From: Variovorax paradoxus B4
Lineage (GTDB): Bacteria; Pseudomonadota; Gammaproteobacteria; Burkholderiales; Burkholderiaceae_C
Length of the DNA stretch: 64,000 bases
Reading direction: 5' to 3'
Assembly: GCF_000463015.1 (NCBI RefSeq)
Contig: NC_022247.1
Coordinates: forward strand, 1,488,001 to 1,552,000
Shown here: positions 34,661 through 44,460 of the stretch, piece by piece
Numbering within the stretch: position 1 is the stretch's first letter
Layout: every line of letters starts with the position of its first letter
Position numbers and translations under genes: made by a program
The notes under the pieces: model-generated
What the model saw: only the letters and a program-made list of their open reading frames with translations
What the model was told of the DNA's origin: nothing
Database searches by the model: none

Positions 34661-35577
34661 GACGCGGGGTTCTCGTTCGCGAGCCGGCGCAGCAGCGCGG
34701 CAAAGTGCTGCGCGGGCAGGTTGTCTTCCTCGGCGCGCAGCACCAGCGTGAGCGGCGCGTCGAGCTGGCCGCCATCGGCCAGCCGCGCATAGGCGATGGC
34801 ATGCGCGTGCACGCCGCTCATCGAGGCCGGCACTACCGAGAGGCCGACCCCCGCGGCCACGAGGTTCAGGTTGGTCATCATGCGATCGACTTCGGCCACC
34901 ACGCGCGGGCGCAGGCCCTTGGCGTGGCACAGCGCGAGCAGCTCGGCATAGAGGCCGGGCGCGCCGGGGCGCCGCACCAGGATGATGCCTTCCTCGCACA
35001 GCCTGGCGAGCGGCAGCGCACGCGAGGCCTTGCTGCGCGCGAGGGCAAGCCGATGGTCGATGGGCATGGCCACCAGCACCGGTTCCCGCAGCAGCGTTTC
35101 GAACACCAGGCCTTCGGGCCGCGCCACCGGCACGCGCAGAAGGCCGCAGTGCAGGCGGCCGGCGGCCAGCGCCTCGGTGAGTTCGGCGGCGTTGTCCTCG
35201 CGCAGCTGCAGCTCCACGTCCGGGTGCGCGCGGCGAAAGGCGCGCAGGGCCTCGGGCATGAAGCGGTGCGCCGCAGCCGAACTCGTGAAGCCGACCGCCA
35301 GCGTGCCGGCCTGCCCCTTGGCCACGCGCGCCATGCGCTGCTTCATGGCCTCCATGTCCTGCAGCAAGCGCAGCGCCTCGGCCTGGAACAGCCGGCCCGC
35401 GTCGGTGAGCGCCACGCCGCGCGGATGGCGCCTGAACAGCAGCACGCCGAGCTCGCGCTCCAGCGCCTTGATCTGCTGGCTCAGCGGCGGCTGCTGGATG
35501 CCCAGCTGCTCGGCGGCGCGCGTCATGTGGCCGGTGCCGGCCACGGCCGTGAAGTAGCGCAGCGCTCTGATGTCCAT
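34657..35577 (-). CDS. LysR-type transcriptional regulator
   Basis: 306 residues. Winged helix 'RALRYFTAVAGTGHMTRAAEQLGIQQPPLSQQIKALERELGVLLFRR' and a BenM/CatM-like effector domain with 'LAVGFTSSAAAHRFMPEAL'. It starts at 35577 and diverges from the tannase-family gene across 120 bp, the classic layout for a LysR that controls the divergent operon (tannase, hydrolase, Bug). Its stop overlaps the start of the downstream Bug gene. Confidence 0.92.
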   Translation of the reverse strand: MDIRALRYFTAVAGTGHMTRAAEQLGIQQPPLSQQIKALERELGVLLFRRHPRGVALTDAGRLFQAEALRLLQDMEAMKQRMARVAKGQAGTLAVGFTSSAAAHRFMPEALRAFRRAHPDVELQLREDNAAELTEALAAGRLHCGLLRVPVARPEGLVFETLLREPVLVAMPIDHRLALARSKASRALPLARLCEEGIILVRRPGAPGLYAELLALCHAKGLRPRVVAEVDRMMTNLNLVAAGVGLSVVPASMSGVHAHAIAYARLADGGQLDAPLTLVLRAEEDNLPAQHFAALLRRLANENPAS

Positions 35578-35656
35578 ATGTTTTTCGTATTGAAAGTGCT
35601 TCTTTATTTTATTTGACCCCAGGTCACTCGTGCACCTATCGTCCGGCCGCCTGTTC

Positions 35657-35680
35657 AAAAAAGCGGCCCTTCGAGGCCGC
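35657..35680 (-). terminator. Minus-strand intrinsic terminator inside the divergent promoter region
   Basis: GCGGCC (35663-35668), loop CTTCGA, GGCCGC (35675-35680), followed on the minus strand by six T (A-run 35657-35662). It would stop leftward transcription before the LysR gene and so protect its promoter from antisense or read-through RNA. On the plus strand it forms a 5'-UTR stem 18 bp before the tannase-family ATG. Confidence 0.7.
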
Positions 35681-35697
35681 ATGCCGGAGACAAGTCC

Positions 35698-38439
35698 ATG
35701 CGCACACCGCGCCCCTCATCGATGATTCGCGCCGCTTTCCGCGCCTGCCGCCCGCTCGGCACTGTGATCGGCATTTCCCTGTTCGTGGCCGCATGCGGCG
35801 GTGGGGGAGGCGGCGGCAGCGGCGGCTTCTTCTTCCCGGCGCCGCCAGCAGGCAGCAACGGCCCGCCCGAAGCCGACCCGCCGGACAACCCGCCGCCTGC
35901 GCCCGTGGTGCCGGTGCTCTCGTGCGCGGAGCTTGCCGGCAAGAGCCTGCCCGCTTCGGCGATCGGGCTGCCCACGCAGGGCGCCACCGTCACCAGCGCC
36001 GTGCCCGTGGCCGCGGGCGACGCCGGCAACCTGATGGGCGACTACTGCCGCGTGCGCGGCACCATCCAGCCGGTCGACCCCGCGTCGCAGGCGATCAACT
36101 TCGCGCTCAACCTGCCCGAGAAGTGGAACCAGAAGACCATCCACTTCGGCGGCGGCGGTTTCGACGGCGTGCTCATCGACGGCACCGAGACCATCCGCTT
36201 CGGCCCGGCCGGCAAGCCCGCGCCGCTGGCGCTCGGCTATGCCACCTACGGCGACGATTCGGGCCACCAGGCGAGCAGCATCACCGACGGCCGCTTTGCG
36301 GCCAACGACGAGCAGCTGGCCAACTACGGCGGCCTGTCGCTCAAGAAGACCCGCGACGTGGCGCAGGCGCTGGTGCTCGCGCGCTACGGCGTCAAGCCGA
36401 AGAAAGCCTACTTCCTCGGCACCTCCACCGGGGGGCGCGATGCGCTCGGCTACGTGCAGCGCTGGCCGCTCGACTACGACGGCATCATCGCCAACGAACC
36501 CGCGCTCAACTACACGGGCACGCGGCTGTCGAACGTGGCGGTGGGGCGCGCGCTCTACAGCAACGGCGGCGCCGGCTGGATGAACGTGGCCAAGACGCTG
36601 CTGGTGCAGAAGGCCGCGATGCAGGCCTGCGACAAGCTCGACGGCGCGGCCGACAACATCGTGAGCAACGTGGAAAGCTGCCGCCAGCTCAATGCGCCCA
36701 TCCTCGCATCGCTGCGCTGCAGCGGCGGGCTGGACGCGGGCGACACCTGCCTGTCGGACGCGCAGATCGCCACGGTGCACACCATCGAGTCGCCGCTCGA
36801 GTTCACCCGCTACACGCTCGCCAACGGCGTGCGCCGCGCGGGCGGCTACAACCTGCTCGAGGGCGCGCTCGTGGCCGGGCCGTACACCACGCGCGACCTC
36901 GGCACGCGCAAGGTGCCGGCCAATCCGGCCACCTCGGCCGATGCCAACATGTACGTCACCGGCGACCAGTGGGTGAAGTACTTCGTCACGCGCATCGACA
37001 GCTTCGACACGCTCGGCTTCGATCCGCTGGACCCGGCCGGCTACACGGCGCGCGTTGCGGAAGTGTCGAGGCTCACCGATGCCACCAACCCGGACCTCGC
37101 GCCCTTCTTCGCGCACGGCGGGCGCATCATCATGCTGCACGGCCTGGCCGACGAAGTGATCAGCCCCAACTCCACCATCGACTACTACCGGCAGCTCGTC
37201 GCCACGCTGGGCCAGGCCGCGGTGGACGAGAGCGTGCGCTTCTACACCGTGCCCGGCATGGGCCATGGCACGGGGGTGTTCATTCCCAACTGGGATTCGC
37301 TCTCGGCGCTTGAAGGCTGGGTGGAGGAGGGCCTCGCGCCCGCCACCGGCGTGGCGGTGGACGCCTTGGCCGGCACCTACGGCCGCACGCGTCCGCTGTG
37401 CCGCTTTCCGTCATGGCCCAAGTACCGGGGCAGCGGCAGCCTCGACGCGGCCGTCAACTACAGCTGCGTGACCGAGGTCGGCGATCCGCTGGCCTGCCCG
37501 AACCTGCCCGCGGCCGCCACGGCCTACAAGGGCGGCAACGGATTCGGCGAAGAGCTCAGCGTGCAGATCGACCCCGCCACCATGGCCTACACCGTCACCA
37601 TCGACGCCAGCCTGCAGCGCACCGCCGGCACGCAGCGCAGCGGCACGCTGGTGGCGCAGGGCCAGTGCAGCTACGCCAGCGCGGAGAGCGGTGCGGTCTT
37701 CAGCTTCTCGCCCGGCGGCGTGCTGCTCGGCGGCGTGAACGCGCCGGCCGGCGGCGGCTTCACGCCGCTGCTGGCTTTCCAGGCGACCTTCGAGAACGCG
37801 GCCACGCCCACGGTGTTCAACCCGGTGGCGAACATCTTCAATGCGGTGGGCGTGCAGCAGGGCACCGGCACAGCGGTGGCGCATGCCTCGTCGGTGCGGC
37901 TGCGCAATGCGGGCACCTTCCAGTACTGCCGCGATCCGGCCACCGGCAGCTTCATGGCCTACGACCCGAGCTGCACGCAGACCGAGAAGGGCTACATCAG
38001 CTACAACGCCGCACGCAACGCCTTCGACCTGCGCACCACCTCGCCGACGGGTGGCGCCACCACCACGGGCGGCACGCTCACCGGCTCGATGGTGATCGGT
38101 CTGGTCAACGGCAACGCGGTGCCCCTGCACCTGGTGCGTGAGTCGGCCGCCAATACCGGCCTTCGGCTGCTGGCGCCGCAGCAGAGCCTGATGGCGGGCG
38201 CGGCCGACGGCAGCTACGCCATGGCCAGCGTGGCGGGCGAAAGCCGCGAGGCCACGGTGGCGGGCGGCGCCTTCAACCTGGGCGGTGCCGCCGCGGCGTT
38301 GAGCTACGACACGCCGGTGCCCGGCGTGGTGCAGGCCGACGCGGGCCGGCCCGGCAATTTCATCTTCACCCACGGCGTTCTCGGCTTCGTCTCCACATCG
38401 GGGACGGCCGCCGCGCTGGAACTCGGAGCACGGCATTGA
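35698..38439 (+). CDS. Tannase/feruloyl-esterase-family lipoprotein with a long C-terminal extension
   Basis: 913 residues. Lipobox 'FVAAC' (C33) followed by a Gly/Pro-rich linker, so a surface or periplasmic lipoprotein. The tannase-family alpha/beta-hydrolase domain covers about 75-560. It has the nucleophile S243 in 'GTSTGG', an aspartate in 'GLADEVIS' and a histidine in 'GMGHGTG'. The usual C-S and H-C cysteine pair of tannases is absent (T and G instead). Residues from about 565 to 913 form an extra, beta-rich, Gly/Ala/Thr-rich region with no family I recognise. It would release acids from aromatic esters outside the cytoplasm. It heads a unit with a second hydrolase (1-bp overlap) and a Bug receptor, opposite a LysR gene. 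Confidence 0.85.
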   Translation: MRTPRPSSMIRAAFRACRPLGTVIGISLFVAACGGGGGGGSGGFFFPAPPAGSNGPPEADPPDNPPPAPVVPVLSCAELAGKSLPASAIGLPTQGATVTSAVPVAAGDAGNLMGDYCRVRGTIQPVDPASQAINFALNLPEKWNQKTIHFGGGGFDGVLIDGTETIRFGPAGKPAPLALGYATYGDDSGHQASSITDGRFAANDEQLANYGGLSLKKTRDVAQALVLARYGVKPKKAYFLGTSTGGRDALGYVQRWPLDYDGIIANEPALNYTGTRLSNVAVGRALYSNGGAGWMNVAKTLLVQKAAMQACDKLDGAADNIVSNVESCRQLNAPILASLRCSGGLDAGDTCLSDAQIATVHTIESPLEFTRYTLANGVRRAGGYNLLEGALVAGPYTTRDLGTRKVPANPATSADANMYVTGDQWVKYFVTRIDSFDTLGFDPLDPAGYTARVAEVSRLTDATNPDLAPFFAHGGRIIMLHGLADEVISPNSTIDYYRQLVATLGQAAVDESVRFYTVPGMGHGTGVFIPNWDSLSALEGWVEEGLAPATGVAVDALAGTYGRTRPLCRFPSWPKYRGSGSLDAAVNYSCVTEVGDPLACPNLPAAATAYKGGNGFGEELSVQIDPATMAYTVTIDASLQRTAGTQRSGTLVAQGQCSYASAESGAVFSFSPGGVLLGGVNAPAGGGFTPLLAFQATFENAATPTVFNPVANIFNAVGVQQGTGTAVAHASSVRLRNAGTFQYCRDPATGSFMAYDPSCTQTEKGYISYNAARNAFDLRTTSPTGGATTTGGTLTGSMVIGLVNGNAVPLHLVRESAANTGLRLLAPQQSLMAGAADGSYAMASVAGESREATVAGGAFNLGGAAAALSYDTPVPGVVQADAGRPGNFIFTHGVLGFVSTSGTAAALELGARH

Positions 38440-39791
38440 TGAACAACGGCAAACCACTTCTTCGAACTTTCGCTTTCGCGCTGCTCGGCACCATGGCCGC
38501 GCTGTCGGCCGAGGCCGCCGCCTGGGGCCCCAAGCCCGCGGCCTGCCCGGCGCCGTTGCCCGCGCAAACGCGCTGCTACACCGGCGACGATGGCGCCGGC
38601 GCGCTCTACTGGATCGCCATACCGCAGGCATGGAACCGCGTGCTCGTGATGCATGCCCATGGCGGCCCCGAGACCGGCCCGCCCAGGCTCGAGCGCAGCG
38701 AGGCAGACCTCAAGCGCTGGGCCGTCACCGTGAAGGCCGGCTACGCATGGGCCGGCTCCACCTACCGCCGCGGCGGCTACGGCGTGACCATGGCCGCGGA
38801 GGACACCGAGCGCCTGCGCCGCATCTTCGTGCAGCGCTTCGGCCCACCGCGACGCACGCTGCTGCATGGCCAGAGCTACGGCGCGGGCGTGGCCGCGAAG
38901 GCGGCCGAGCTCTATGCACCGGCAGGCGGTGCAAAGAGCCCGTACGACGGCCTCCTGCTCACCAGCGGCGTGCTCGGCGGCGGCAACAGCGCCTACGACT
39001 TCCGGCTCGACCTGCGCGTCGTCTACCAGCACGTGTGCCGCAACCATCCGAAGCCCGACGAGCCGCAATACCCGTTGTGGCAGGGCCTGCCGATGGAGTC
39101 GAAGCTCACGCGCGCCGAGCTGGCCGCACGCGTCAAGGAATGCACCGGCGTCGGCGTGCCCGCGGCGCAGCGCACGCCCGATCAGGCCGCGCGGCTCAAG
39201 ACCATCCTGTCGGTCGTGAAGATCCAGGAGCGCTCGCTGGTGGGCCACCTGAACTGGGCCACCTGGCTGTTCCAGGACCTGGTGCAGCAGCGCCTGGGCG
39301 GACGCAACCCGTTCGGCAACGTCGGCGTGGCCTACCAGGGCTCGGCCGACGATGCGGCGCTGAATGCCGGCGTGGCACGCTATGCGGCCGACCCGCAGGC
39401 CAAGGGCGCGCTTGCCGCCGACAGCCAGCCCACCGGCCGCACCGCGCTGCCCACCGTGGCCCTGCATGCCATCGACGATCCCACGGCCTTCGTCGAACTC
39501 GAGAACGCCTACCGGCGCATCCGCGATGCCGCCGGCACGGGCGGCACGCTGGTGCAGAGCTTCAGCGCCGAGCGCGAGCACAGCTACCTGAGCGATTCGG
39601 AGTACCCGGCACTCTTCGCGGCGCTTGTCGACTGGATCGACAAGGGCGAGAAGCCCACGCCCGCGAGCCTTGCGCAGCGCTGCGCGGCGCTGATGCCGAG
39701 CTACGACACCGACGGCAAGAACGGCTGCCACATCAAGCCCGAATGGCAGCCGCCTGCGCTCGAAACCCGCGTGCCCGCGCGGGCGCCCTGA
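38439..39791 (+). CDS. Secreted alpha/beta hydrolase
   Basis: 450 residues with a signal peptide ('LLRTFAFALLGTMAALSAEAAA'). The nucleophile elbow is 'HGQSYGAG', and 'VLVMHAHGGP' is the oxyanion region; 'EREHSYLSDSEYPALF' holds a likely catalytic histidine. The precise family is unsure, but the fold is clear. The ATG at 38439 shares one base with the tannase stop (TGATG), so translation is coupled. It probably works with the tannase-family lipoprotein on an ester or its product. Confidence 0.78.
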   Translation: MNNGKPLLRTFAFALLGTMAALSAEAAAWGPKPAACPAPLPAQTRCYTGDDGAGALYWIAIPQAWNRVLVMHAHGGPETGPPRLERSEADLKRWAVTVKAGYAWAGSTYRRGGYGVTMAAEDTERLRRIFVQRFGPPRRTLLHGQSYGAGVAAKAAELYAPAGGAKSPYDGLLLTSGVLGGGNSAYDFRLDLRVVYQHVCRNHPKPDEPQYPLWQGLPMESKLTRAELAARVKECTGVGVPAAQRTPDQAARLKTILSVVKIQERSLVGHLNWATWLFQDLVQQRLGGRNPFGNVGVAYQGSADDAALNAGVARYAADPQAKGALAADSQPTGRTALPTVALHAIDDPTAFVELENAYRRIRDAAGTGGTLVQSFSAEREHSYLSDSEYPALFAALVDWIDKGEKPTPASLAQRCAALMPSYDTDGKNGCHIKPEWQPPALETRVPARAP

Positions 39792-39823
39792 TTTTTTCTT
39801 TTTTGACCCTGACGGAGACTTTC

Positions 39824-40798
39824 ATGAAAAAACTGTTCGCCCTTGCGGCGATCCTCCTGGCTGCCGGTGCGCATGCGCAAGACTTTCCCGCAGGCAAGCC
39901 CGTGACCATCGTCGTGCCCTTTGCCGCCGGCGGCCCCACCGACCGCGTGGCGCGCGACCTGGCCGAGGCCCTGCGCAAACCCCTGGGCGGCGCGAGCGTG
40001 ATCATCGACAACGTGCCTGGCGCGGGCAGTTCCATCGGTGCGGCCAAGGTGGCGCGCGCCGCGCCCGATGGCTACACGCTGCTCCTGAACCACATCGCCA
40101 TGGCCACCGTGCCCACGCTGGTGCGCAACGTGCCGTTCAAGGTCGAGAGCGACTTCGAATACCTCGGCATCGTCAACGACGTGCCGATGACGCTGATCGC
40201 CAAGCCGAGTCTTCCGGCCAACAACTACGCGGAGCTTTCCGGCTGGATTGCCGCCAACAAGGGCAGGATCAACATCGGCAACGCGGGCATCGGCTCGGCC
40301 TCGCACCTGTGCGGGCTGCTCTTCCAGAGCGCGACGAAGACCGAGATGACGCCCGTGCCTTACAAGGGCACCGCACCCGCCATCACCGACCTGATCGGCG
40401 GGCAGATCGATCTCCTGTGCGACCAGACCACCAACACTTCGCCGCAGATCGAGGCAAAGAAGGTCAAGGCCTATGCGGTGACCACGCCCAGGCGCCTCGC
40501 GATGCCGCTGCTGAAAGATCTGCCCACGCTCGACGAAGCCGGGCTGAAGAACTTCCAGGTCACGATCTGGCATGGCCTGTATGCGCCCAAGGGCACACCG
40601 GCTGCGGTGCTGAAGAAGCTCAGCGACGCACTGAAGACCGCGTTGAAGGACCCCGACTTCATCAAGCGCGAAGAAGCGCTGGGTGCCGTGGTGGCCGCCG
40701 ATGGCCGCATCGAGCCCGAGGGCCACAGGAAGTTCGTGGCGGCCGAGATCGCCAAGTGGAGCCCGATCATCAAGGCCGCGGGCGTCTACGCGGACTGA
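39824..40798 (+). CDS. Bug/TctC-family periplasmic solute-binding protein
   Basis: 324 residues. Clear signal peptide 'KKLFALAAILLAAGAHAQ', then 'FPAGKPVTIVVPFAAGGPTDRVARDLAEAL' and 'DNVPGAGSSIG', standard for the family. A ribosome-binding site (CGGAG, 39813-39817) lies close to the ATG. It is the last gene of the tannase-hydrolase unit, so its ligand is probably an acid freed by those esterases, for example an aromatic carboxylate. It is convergent with the MFS gene. Confidence 0.92.
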   Translation: MKKLFALAAILLAAGAHAQDFPAGKPVTIVVPFAAGGPTDRVARDLAEALRKPLGGASVIIDNVPGAGSSIGAAKVARAAPDGYTLLLNHIAMATVPTLVRNVPFKVESDFEYLGIVNDVPMTLIAKPSLPANNYAELSGWIAANKGRINIGNAGIGSASHLCGLLFQSATKTEMTPVPYKGTAPAITDLIGGQIDLLCDQTTNTSPQIEAKKVKAYAVTTPRRLAMPLLKDLPTLDEAGLKNFQVTIWHGLYAPKGTPAAVLKKLSDALKTALKDPDFIKREEALGAVVAADGRIEPEGHRKFVAAEIAKWSPIIKAAGVYAD

Positions 40799-40810
40799 TG
40801 AGGCACGGCC

Positions 40811-42151
40811 TCAGTGGTCGTGGTGCAGGTAGCTCGCCTGCCGCGGCAGCCGCAGGCTCACGAGGAAGGCAATCACCATCATCGCGCTCACGTACCAGAA
40901 GAAGGCCGATTCGTGGCCCAGCGACTTGAGCCCCAGCGCCACGTACTCGGCCGAGCCGCCGAAGATGGCGTTGGCCACGGCGTAGGCGAGGCCCACGCCG
41001 AGCGCGCGCACTTCGGGCGGAAACATCTCGGCCTTCACGATGCCGCTGATCGAGGTGTAGAAGCTCACGATGGCCAGCGCCACGATGATCAGCACGAAGG
41101 CAACCACGGGACTCGTGGTGTGCTGCAGCGCCGTGAGGATCGGCACCGTGGCCAGCGCGCCGAGCCCGCCGAACAGCAACATGTTGTTGCGCCGCCCGAT
41201 GCGGTCCGACAGCGCACCGAACAGCGGCTGCATGCACATGTAGAGGAAGAGCGCGCCGGTCATCACGTAGCTGGCGGTCTTGATCGGCACGTGCACCGTG
41301 TTCACCAGGTACTTCTGCATGTAGGTGGTGAAGGTGTAGAAGATCAGCGAGCCGCCGGCCGTGAAGCCCAGCACCGTGAGGAAGGCCGGCATGTGGTGCT
41401 TGAAGAGCCCGGTCATGCTGCCGGCCTCCTTGTTGGCCTTGGCTTCGGCGCTTTGCGTCTCGTGCAGCGTGCGCCGCAGCAGCAGCGCCACCACCGCGGC
41501 CACCGCGCCGATGACGAACGGAATGCGCCAGCCCCAGGCCTTGAGCTCGGCTTCGGTGAGCAGCTGCTCGAGCACCACGATCACCAGCACCGCCAGCAGC
41601 TGCCCGCCAATGAGCGTGACGTACTGGAACGACGAGTAGAAGCCGCGCTGCCCGCGCAGCGCGACCTCGCTCATGTAGGTGGCAGTGGTGCCGTATTCGC
41701 CGCCCACCGACAGGCCCTGGAACAGGCGGCAGACCAGCAGCAGGAACGGCGCCCAGGCGCCGATCTGCGCATAGGTGGGCAGGAAGGCAATCACCAGCGA
41801 GCCGCCGCACATCATCGACACGGAGATCAGCAGCGAGGTCTTGCGCCCGATCTTGTCGGCAATGCGCCCGAACAGCCAGCCGCCGATCGGCCGCATCAGG
41901 AAGCCGGCCGCGAACACGCCGGCGGTGTTCAGCAACTGCACCGTCGGGTCCGACTTGGGAAAGAAGGCCGACGCGAAGTACAGCGCCGAGAAGGCATACA
42001 CATAGAAGTCGAACCACTCGACCAGGTTGCCCGAAGAGGCCGCCATGATCGAGAAGACGCGGTGGCGTTTTTCTTCTGCCGTGTAGTGGGGAGGAGGGGG
42101 TGACGATGCGGGGGCCGATGAGCTCCCGGAAATGGAAGTGGCTGCGCTCAT
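40811..42151 (-). CDS. MFS transporter, metabolite:H+ symporter (KgtP-like)
   Basis: 446 residues with about 12 transmembrane helices. The start of helix 1 '[27 protein letters not shown]' and the loop '[13 protein letters not shown]' are typical of the MHS branch (alpha-ketoglutarate, shikimate, proline/betaine carriers). '[19 protein letters not shown]' is the matching helix 4-5 signature. The start at 42151 gives a short cytoplasmic Ser/Pro-rich lead. It follows the FMN dehydrogenase gene on the minus strand, so it probably imports that enzyme's 2-hydroxy acid or a related acid. Confidence 0.9.
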   Translation of the reverse strand: MSAATSISGSSSAPASSPPPPHYTAEEKRHRVFSIMAASSGNLVEWFDFYVYAFSALYFASAFFPKSDPTVQLLNTAGVFAAGFLMRPIGGWLFGRIADKIGRKTSLLISVSMMCGGSLVIAFLPTYAQIGAWAPFLLLVCRLFQGLSVGGEYGTTATYMSEVALRGQRGFYSSFQYVTLIGGQLLAVLVIVVLEQLLTEAELKAWGWRIPFVIGAVAAVVALLLRRTLHETQSAEAKANKEAGSMTGLFKHHMPAFLTVLGFTAGGSLIFYTFTTYMQKYLVNTVHVPIKTASYVMTGALFLYMCMQPLFGALSDRIGRRNNMLLFGGLGALATVPILTALQHTTSPVVAFVLIIVALAIVSFYTSISGIVKAEMFPPEVRALGVGLAYAVANAIFGGSAEYVALGLKSLGHESAFFWYVSAMMVIAFLVSLRLPRQASYLHHDH

Positions 42152-42177
42152 GATGGTTCTTGCCGCCCGTGCAGGCG

Positions 42178-42196
42178 ATGTTGTTGGAAGCAACAT
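42178..42196. promoter_or_regulatory. Inverted repeat upstream of the MFS gene
   Basis: ATGTTG (42178-42183), TTGGAAG, CAACAT (42191-42196): 6-bp arms, 26 bp before the MFS start. It could be an operator for this gene, or a stem in the dehydrogenase-MFS intercistronic region. No regulator is assigned. Confidence 0.3.
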
Positions 42197-42258
42197 TTTC
42201 TGCACGCGCGGATTCCCGCGCTGTCGGCCAGCGCCGCAAGCCTGATGCCCGAGGGGGC

Positions 42259-43416
42259 TTAGAAGGTACCCGGCAGCAGGATGCCCGAATCCACGTTCTC
42301 GATATTCGTGCGCCCGCAAAAGGCCATGGTGATGTCGAGTTCCTTGTGGATGATCTGCAGCGCGCGCGTCACGCCGGCCTGGCCGTAGGCGCCCAGGCCG
42401 TAGAGAAAGCTGCGGCCGATCAGCGTGCCGCGGGCGCCGAGCGCGCGCGCCTTGAGCACGTCCTGGCCGCTGCGGATGCCGCCGTCCATCCACACCTCGA
42501 TCTCGCTGCCCACGGCGTCGACGATGGCGGGCAGCGCCGCGATGGAAGAGGGCGCGCCGTCGAGCTGGCGCCCGCCGTGGTTGGAGACGATGAGCGCGTC
42601 GGCACCGCTCGCGGCGGCCAGGCGCGCGTCTTCGACGTCCATGATGCCCTTGAGGATCAGCTTGCCGCCCCAGCGCTTCTTGATCCATTCGACGTCGGCC
42701 CAGCTCAGCGCCGGGTCGAACTGCTCGGCCGTCCATGACGACAGCGACGACAGGTCTTTCACGCCCTTGGCATGGCCCGCGATGTTGCCGAAGGTGCGGC
42801 GCTTCGTGCCCAGCATGCCCAGGCACCAGTGCGGCTTGGTCGCCAGGTTGATCATGTTGGCGAGGGTCGGCTTGGGCGGCGTCGAGAGGCCGTTCTTGAT
42901 GTCCTTGTGGCGCTGGCCGAGGATCTGCAGGTCGAGCGTGAGCTGCAGCGCCGACACGTTCGCGGCACGCGCGCGCTCGATCAGGCGCTCGATGAAGTCG
43001 CGGTCCTTCATCACATAGAGCTGGAACCAGAACGGATGCCGCCCGGTGTGCTCGGCAATGTCCTCGAGCGAGCAGATGCTCATGGTCGAGAGCGTGAACG
43101 GAATGCCGAAGGCCTTGGCCGCGCGCGCGCCCAGGATCTCGCCGTCGGCATGCTGCATGCCCGTGAGGCCGGTGGGCGCAATGGCCACCGGCATTGCAAC
43201 TTCCTGACCGATCATGGTGGAGCGCGTGGAGCGGCCCTCCATGTTCACGGCCACGCGCTGGCGCAGCTTGATCTTCTGGAAGTCGCTCTCGTTGGCGCGG
43301 TAGGTGCTTTCGGTCCACGCGCCGGAATCGGCGTAGTCGTAGAACATCTTGGGCACACGCCGCTTGGCGATCGCCCGCAGGTCTTCGATGCAGGTGATCT
43401 TGGAAAGGTCGGCCAC
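42259..43416 (-). CDS. FMN-dependent alpha-hydroxy-acid dehydrogenase (L-lactate dehydrogenase type)
   Basis: 385 residues from a GTG at 43416 with AGGAGA about 6 bp upstream. A TIM-barrel flavoprotein that oxidises L-2-hydroxy acids. Motifs: '[17 protein letters not shown]', '[13 protein letters not shown]', the catalytic '[14 protein letters not shown]' and '[16 protein letters not shown]'. Lactate (LldD) and mandelate (MdlB) dehydrogenases share these, so the substrate is open. The gene lies between its likely LysR regulator and an MHS carrier, all on the minus strand. Confidence 0.88.
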   Translation of the reverse strand: MADLSKITCIEDLRAIAKRRVPKMFYDYADSGAWTESTYRANESDFQKIKLRQRVAVNMEGRSTRSTMIGQEVAMPVAIAPTGLTGMQHADGEILGARAAKAFGIPFTLSTMSICSLEDIAEHTGRHPFWFQLYVMKDRDFIERLIERARAANVSALQLTLDLQILGQRHKDIKNGLSTPPKPTLANMINLATKPHWCLGMLGTKRRTFGNIAGHAKGVKDLSSLSSWTAEQFDPALSWADVEWIKKRWGGKLILKGIMDVEDARLAAASGADALIVSNHGGRQLDGAPSSIAALPAIVDAVGSEIEVWMDGGIRSGQDVLKARALGARGTLIGRSFLYGLGAYGQAGVTRALQIIHKELDITMAFCGRTNIENVDSGILLPGTF

Positions 43417-43553
43417 GGGGAGTCTCCTGGGTAGTCTCTGTTGTTCGATCGCGCGAGCGGGGATTATGGGCAAGCTCCGCCGCGGGCCGAGTGTGACGCC
43501 CGAAACGGACCTCGATCTGAAAAATACCCAGGCCGGACCTGAAAAGAATTCAG

Positions 43554-44438
43554 TCAGTCCCGCAGCGCCTGCCGCAACCACTCGACGAAGGTCGCGCACT
43601 CCCAGCGCTCCATCGCCCCCGGCCGCCAGCACAGGAAGTAGGCGTTGGGCGAGGGCACGCTCTCTGCCGAAAGCCGCACGAGGCGCCCGTTCTCCAGCCA
43701 GGCGCTGCCGAGCTTCAGGTGCATCAGCACCACGCCGAAGTCTTCGGCCGCCGCGTCGAGCGCCAGACCCAGGTCGTTGAATTGATGCCCCGTGGCCGGC
43801 TCCGGCAGGCCGATGCCGCGGGCCTTGAACCAGGTGCGCCACGACTCGAGCGGCGTGCGCAGCAGCTGCACGCGCGAGACCTCGGCATCGGTCGCAAAGC
43901 CGTCGAACGGCCCGTGGCGCTGCAGGTACGCCGGGCTGCAGGCGGGCGCTACGTCGTCGGCCAGCAATTGGCAGAACTCGCGGTCGTGAAAAGGTCCGGT
44001 GCCGAAGCGCAGTTCCAAGTCGGCCTCTTCGGCCGTCATGTTGCGCACCGGCATGGTCACCTGCAGCATCAGCTCGATGTTCGGATAGGCATCGCGAAAC
44101 CGCGCGAGCCGGGGCAGCAGCATCTGGCGGGAGAACGTGGGCGTCACTGCCACCCGCAGCCGCCGCACCTGCGATGCGGGCTCGCGGCCGGGCACCTGCT
44201 GCAGCGCCGCAATGGCCTCGCGCACGCGGCCCAGGTAGGCCACGCCGTCGGCGCTCAGGCCGAAGTCGTTGCCTGTGAAAAGCTTGAGTTCGAGCAGCGT
44301 CTCGAGCTGCCGGATGCGGTGGCTCACCGCGCTGGGCGTCACGCTGAGCTCTTCCGCCGCGAGGTTCACGCTGCGCAGGCGCGCCACGGCCTCGAAGGCC
44401 TGCAGGCCCTGCGTGGAGGGAAGTCGCGTCGATGCCAT
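43554..44438 (-). CDS. LysR-type transcriptional regulator (GcvA-like)
   Basis: 294 residues. The winged helix 'TQGLQAFEAVARLRSVNLAAEELSVTPSAVSHRIRQLE' and 'LELKLFTGNDFGLSADG' resemble the GcvA branch of LysR proteins, which have the effector-domain pattern 'LRVAVTPTFSRQMLLPRLARF'. It lies 137 bp upstream of the FMN dehydrogenase in the same direction and is the likely regulator of the dehydrogenase-MFS genes. No operator is identified. Confidence 0.9.
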   Translation of the reverse strand: MASTRLPSTQGLQAFEAVARLRSVNLAAEELSVTPSAVSHRIRQLETLLELKLFTGNDFGLSADGVAYLGRVREAIAALQQVPGREPASQVRRLRVAVTPTFSRQMLLPRLARFRDAYPNIELMLQVTMPVRNMTAEEADLELRFGTGPFHDREFCQLLADDVAPACSPAYLQRHGPFDGFATDAEVSRVQLLRTPLESWRTWFKARGIGLPEPATGHQFNDLGLALDAAAEDFGVVLMHLKLGSAWLENGRLVRLSAESVPSPNAYFLCWRPGAMERWECATFVEWLRQALRD

Positions 44439-44460
44439 GGGGTGTTTTCCGGGAGCGATC

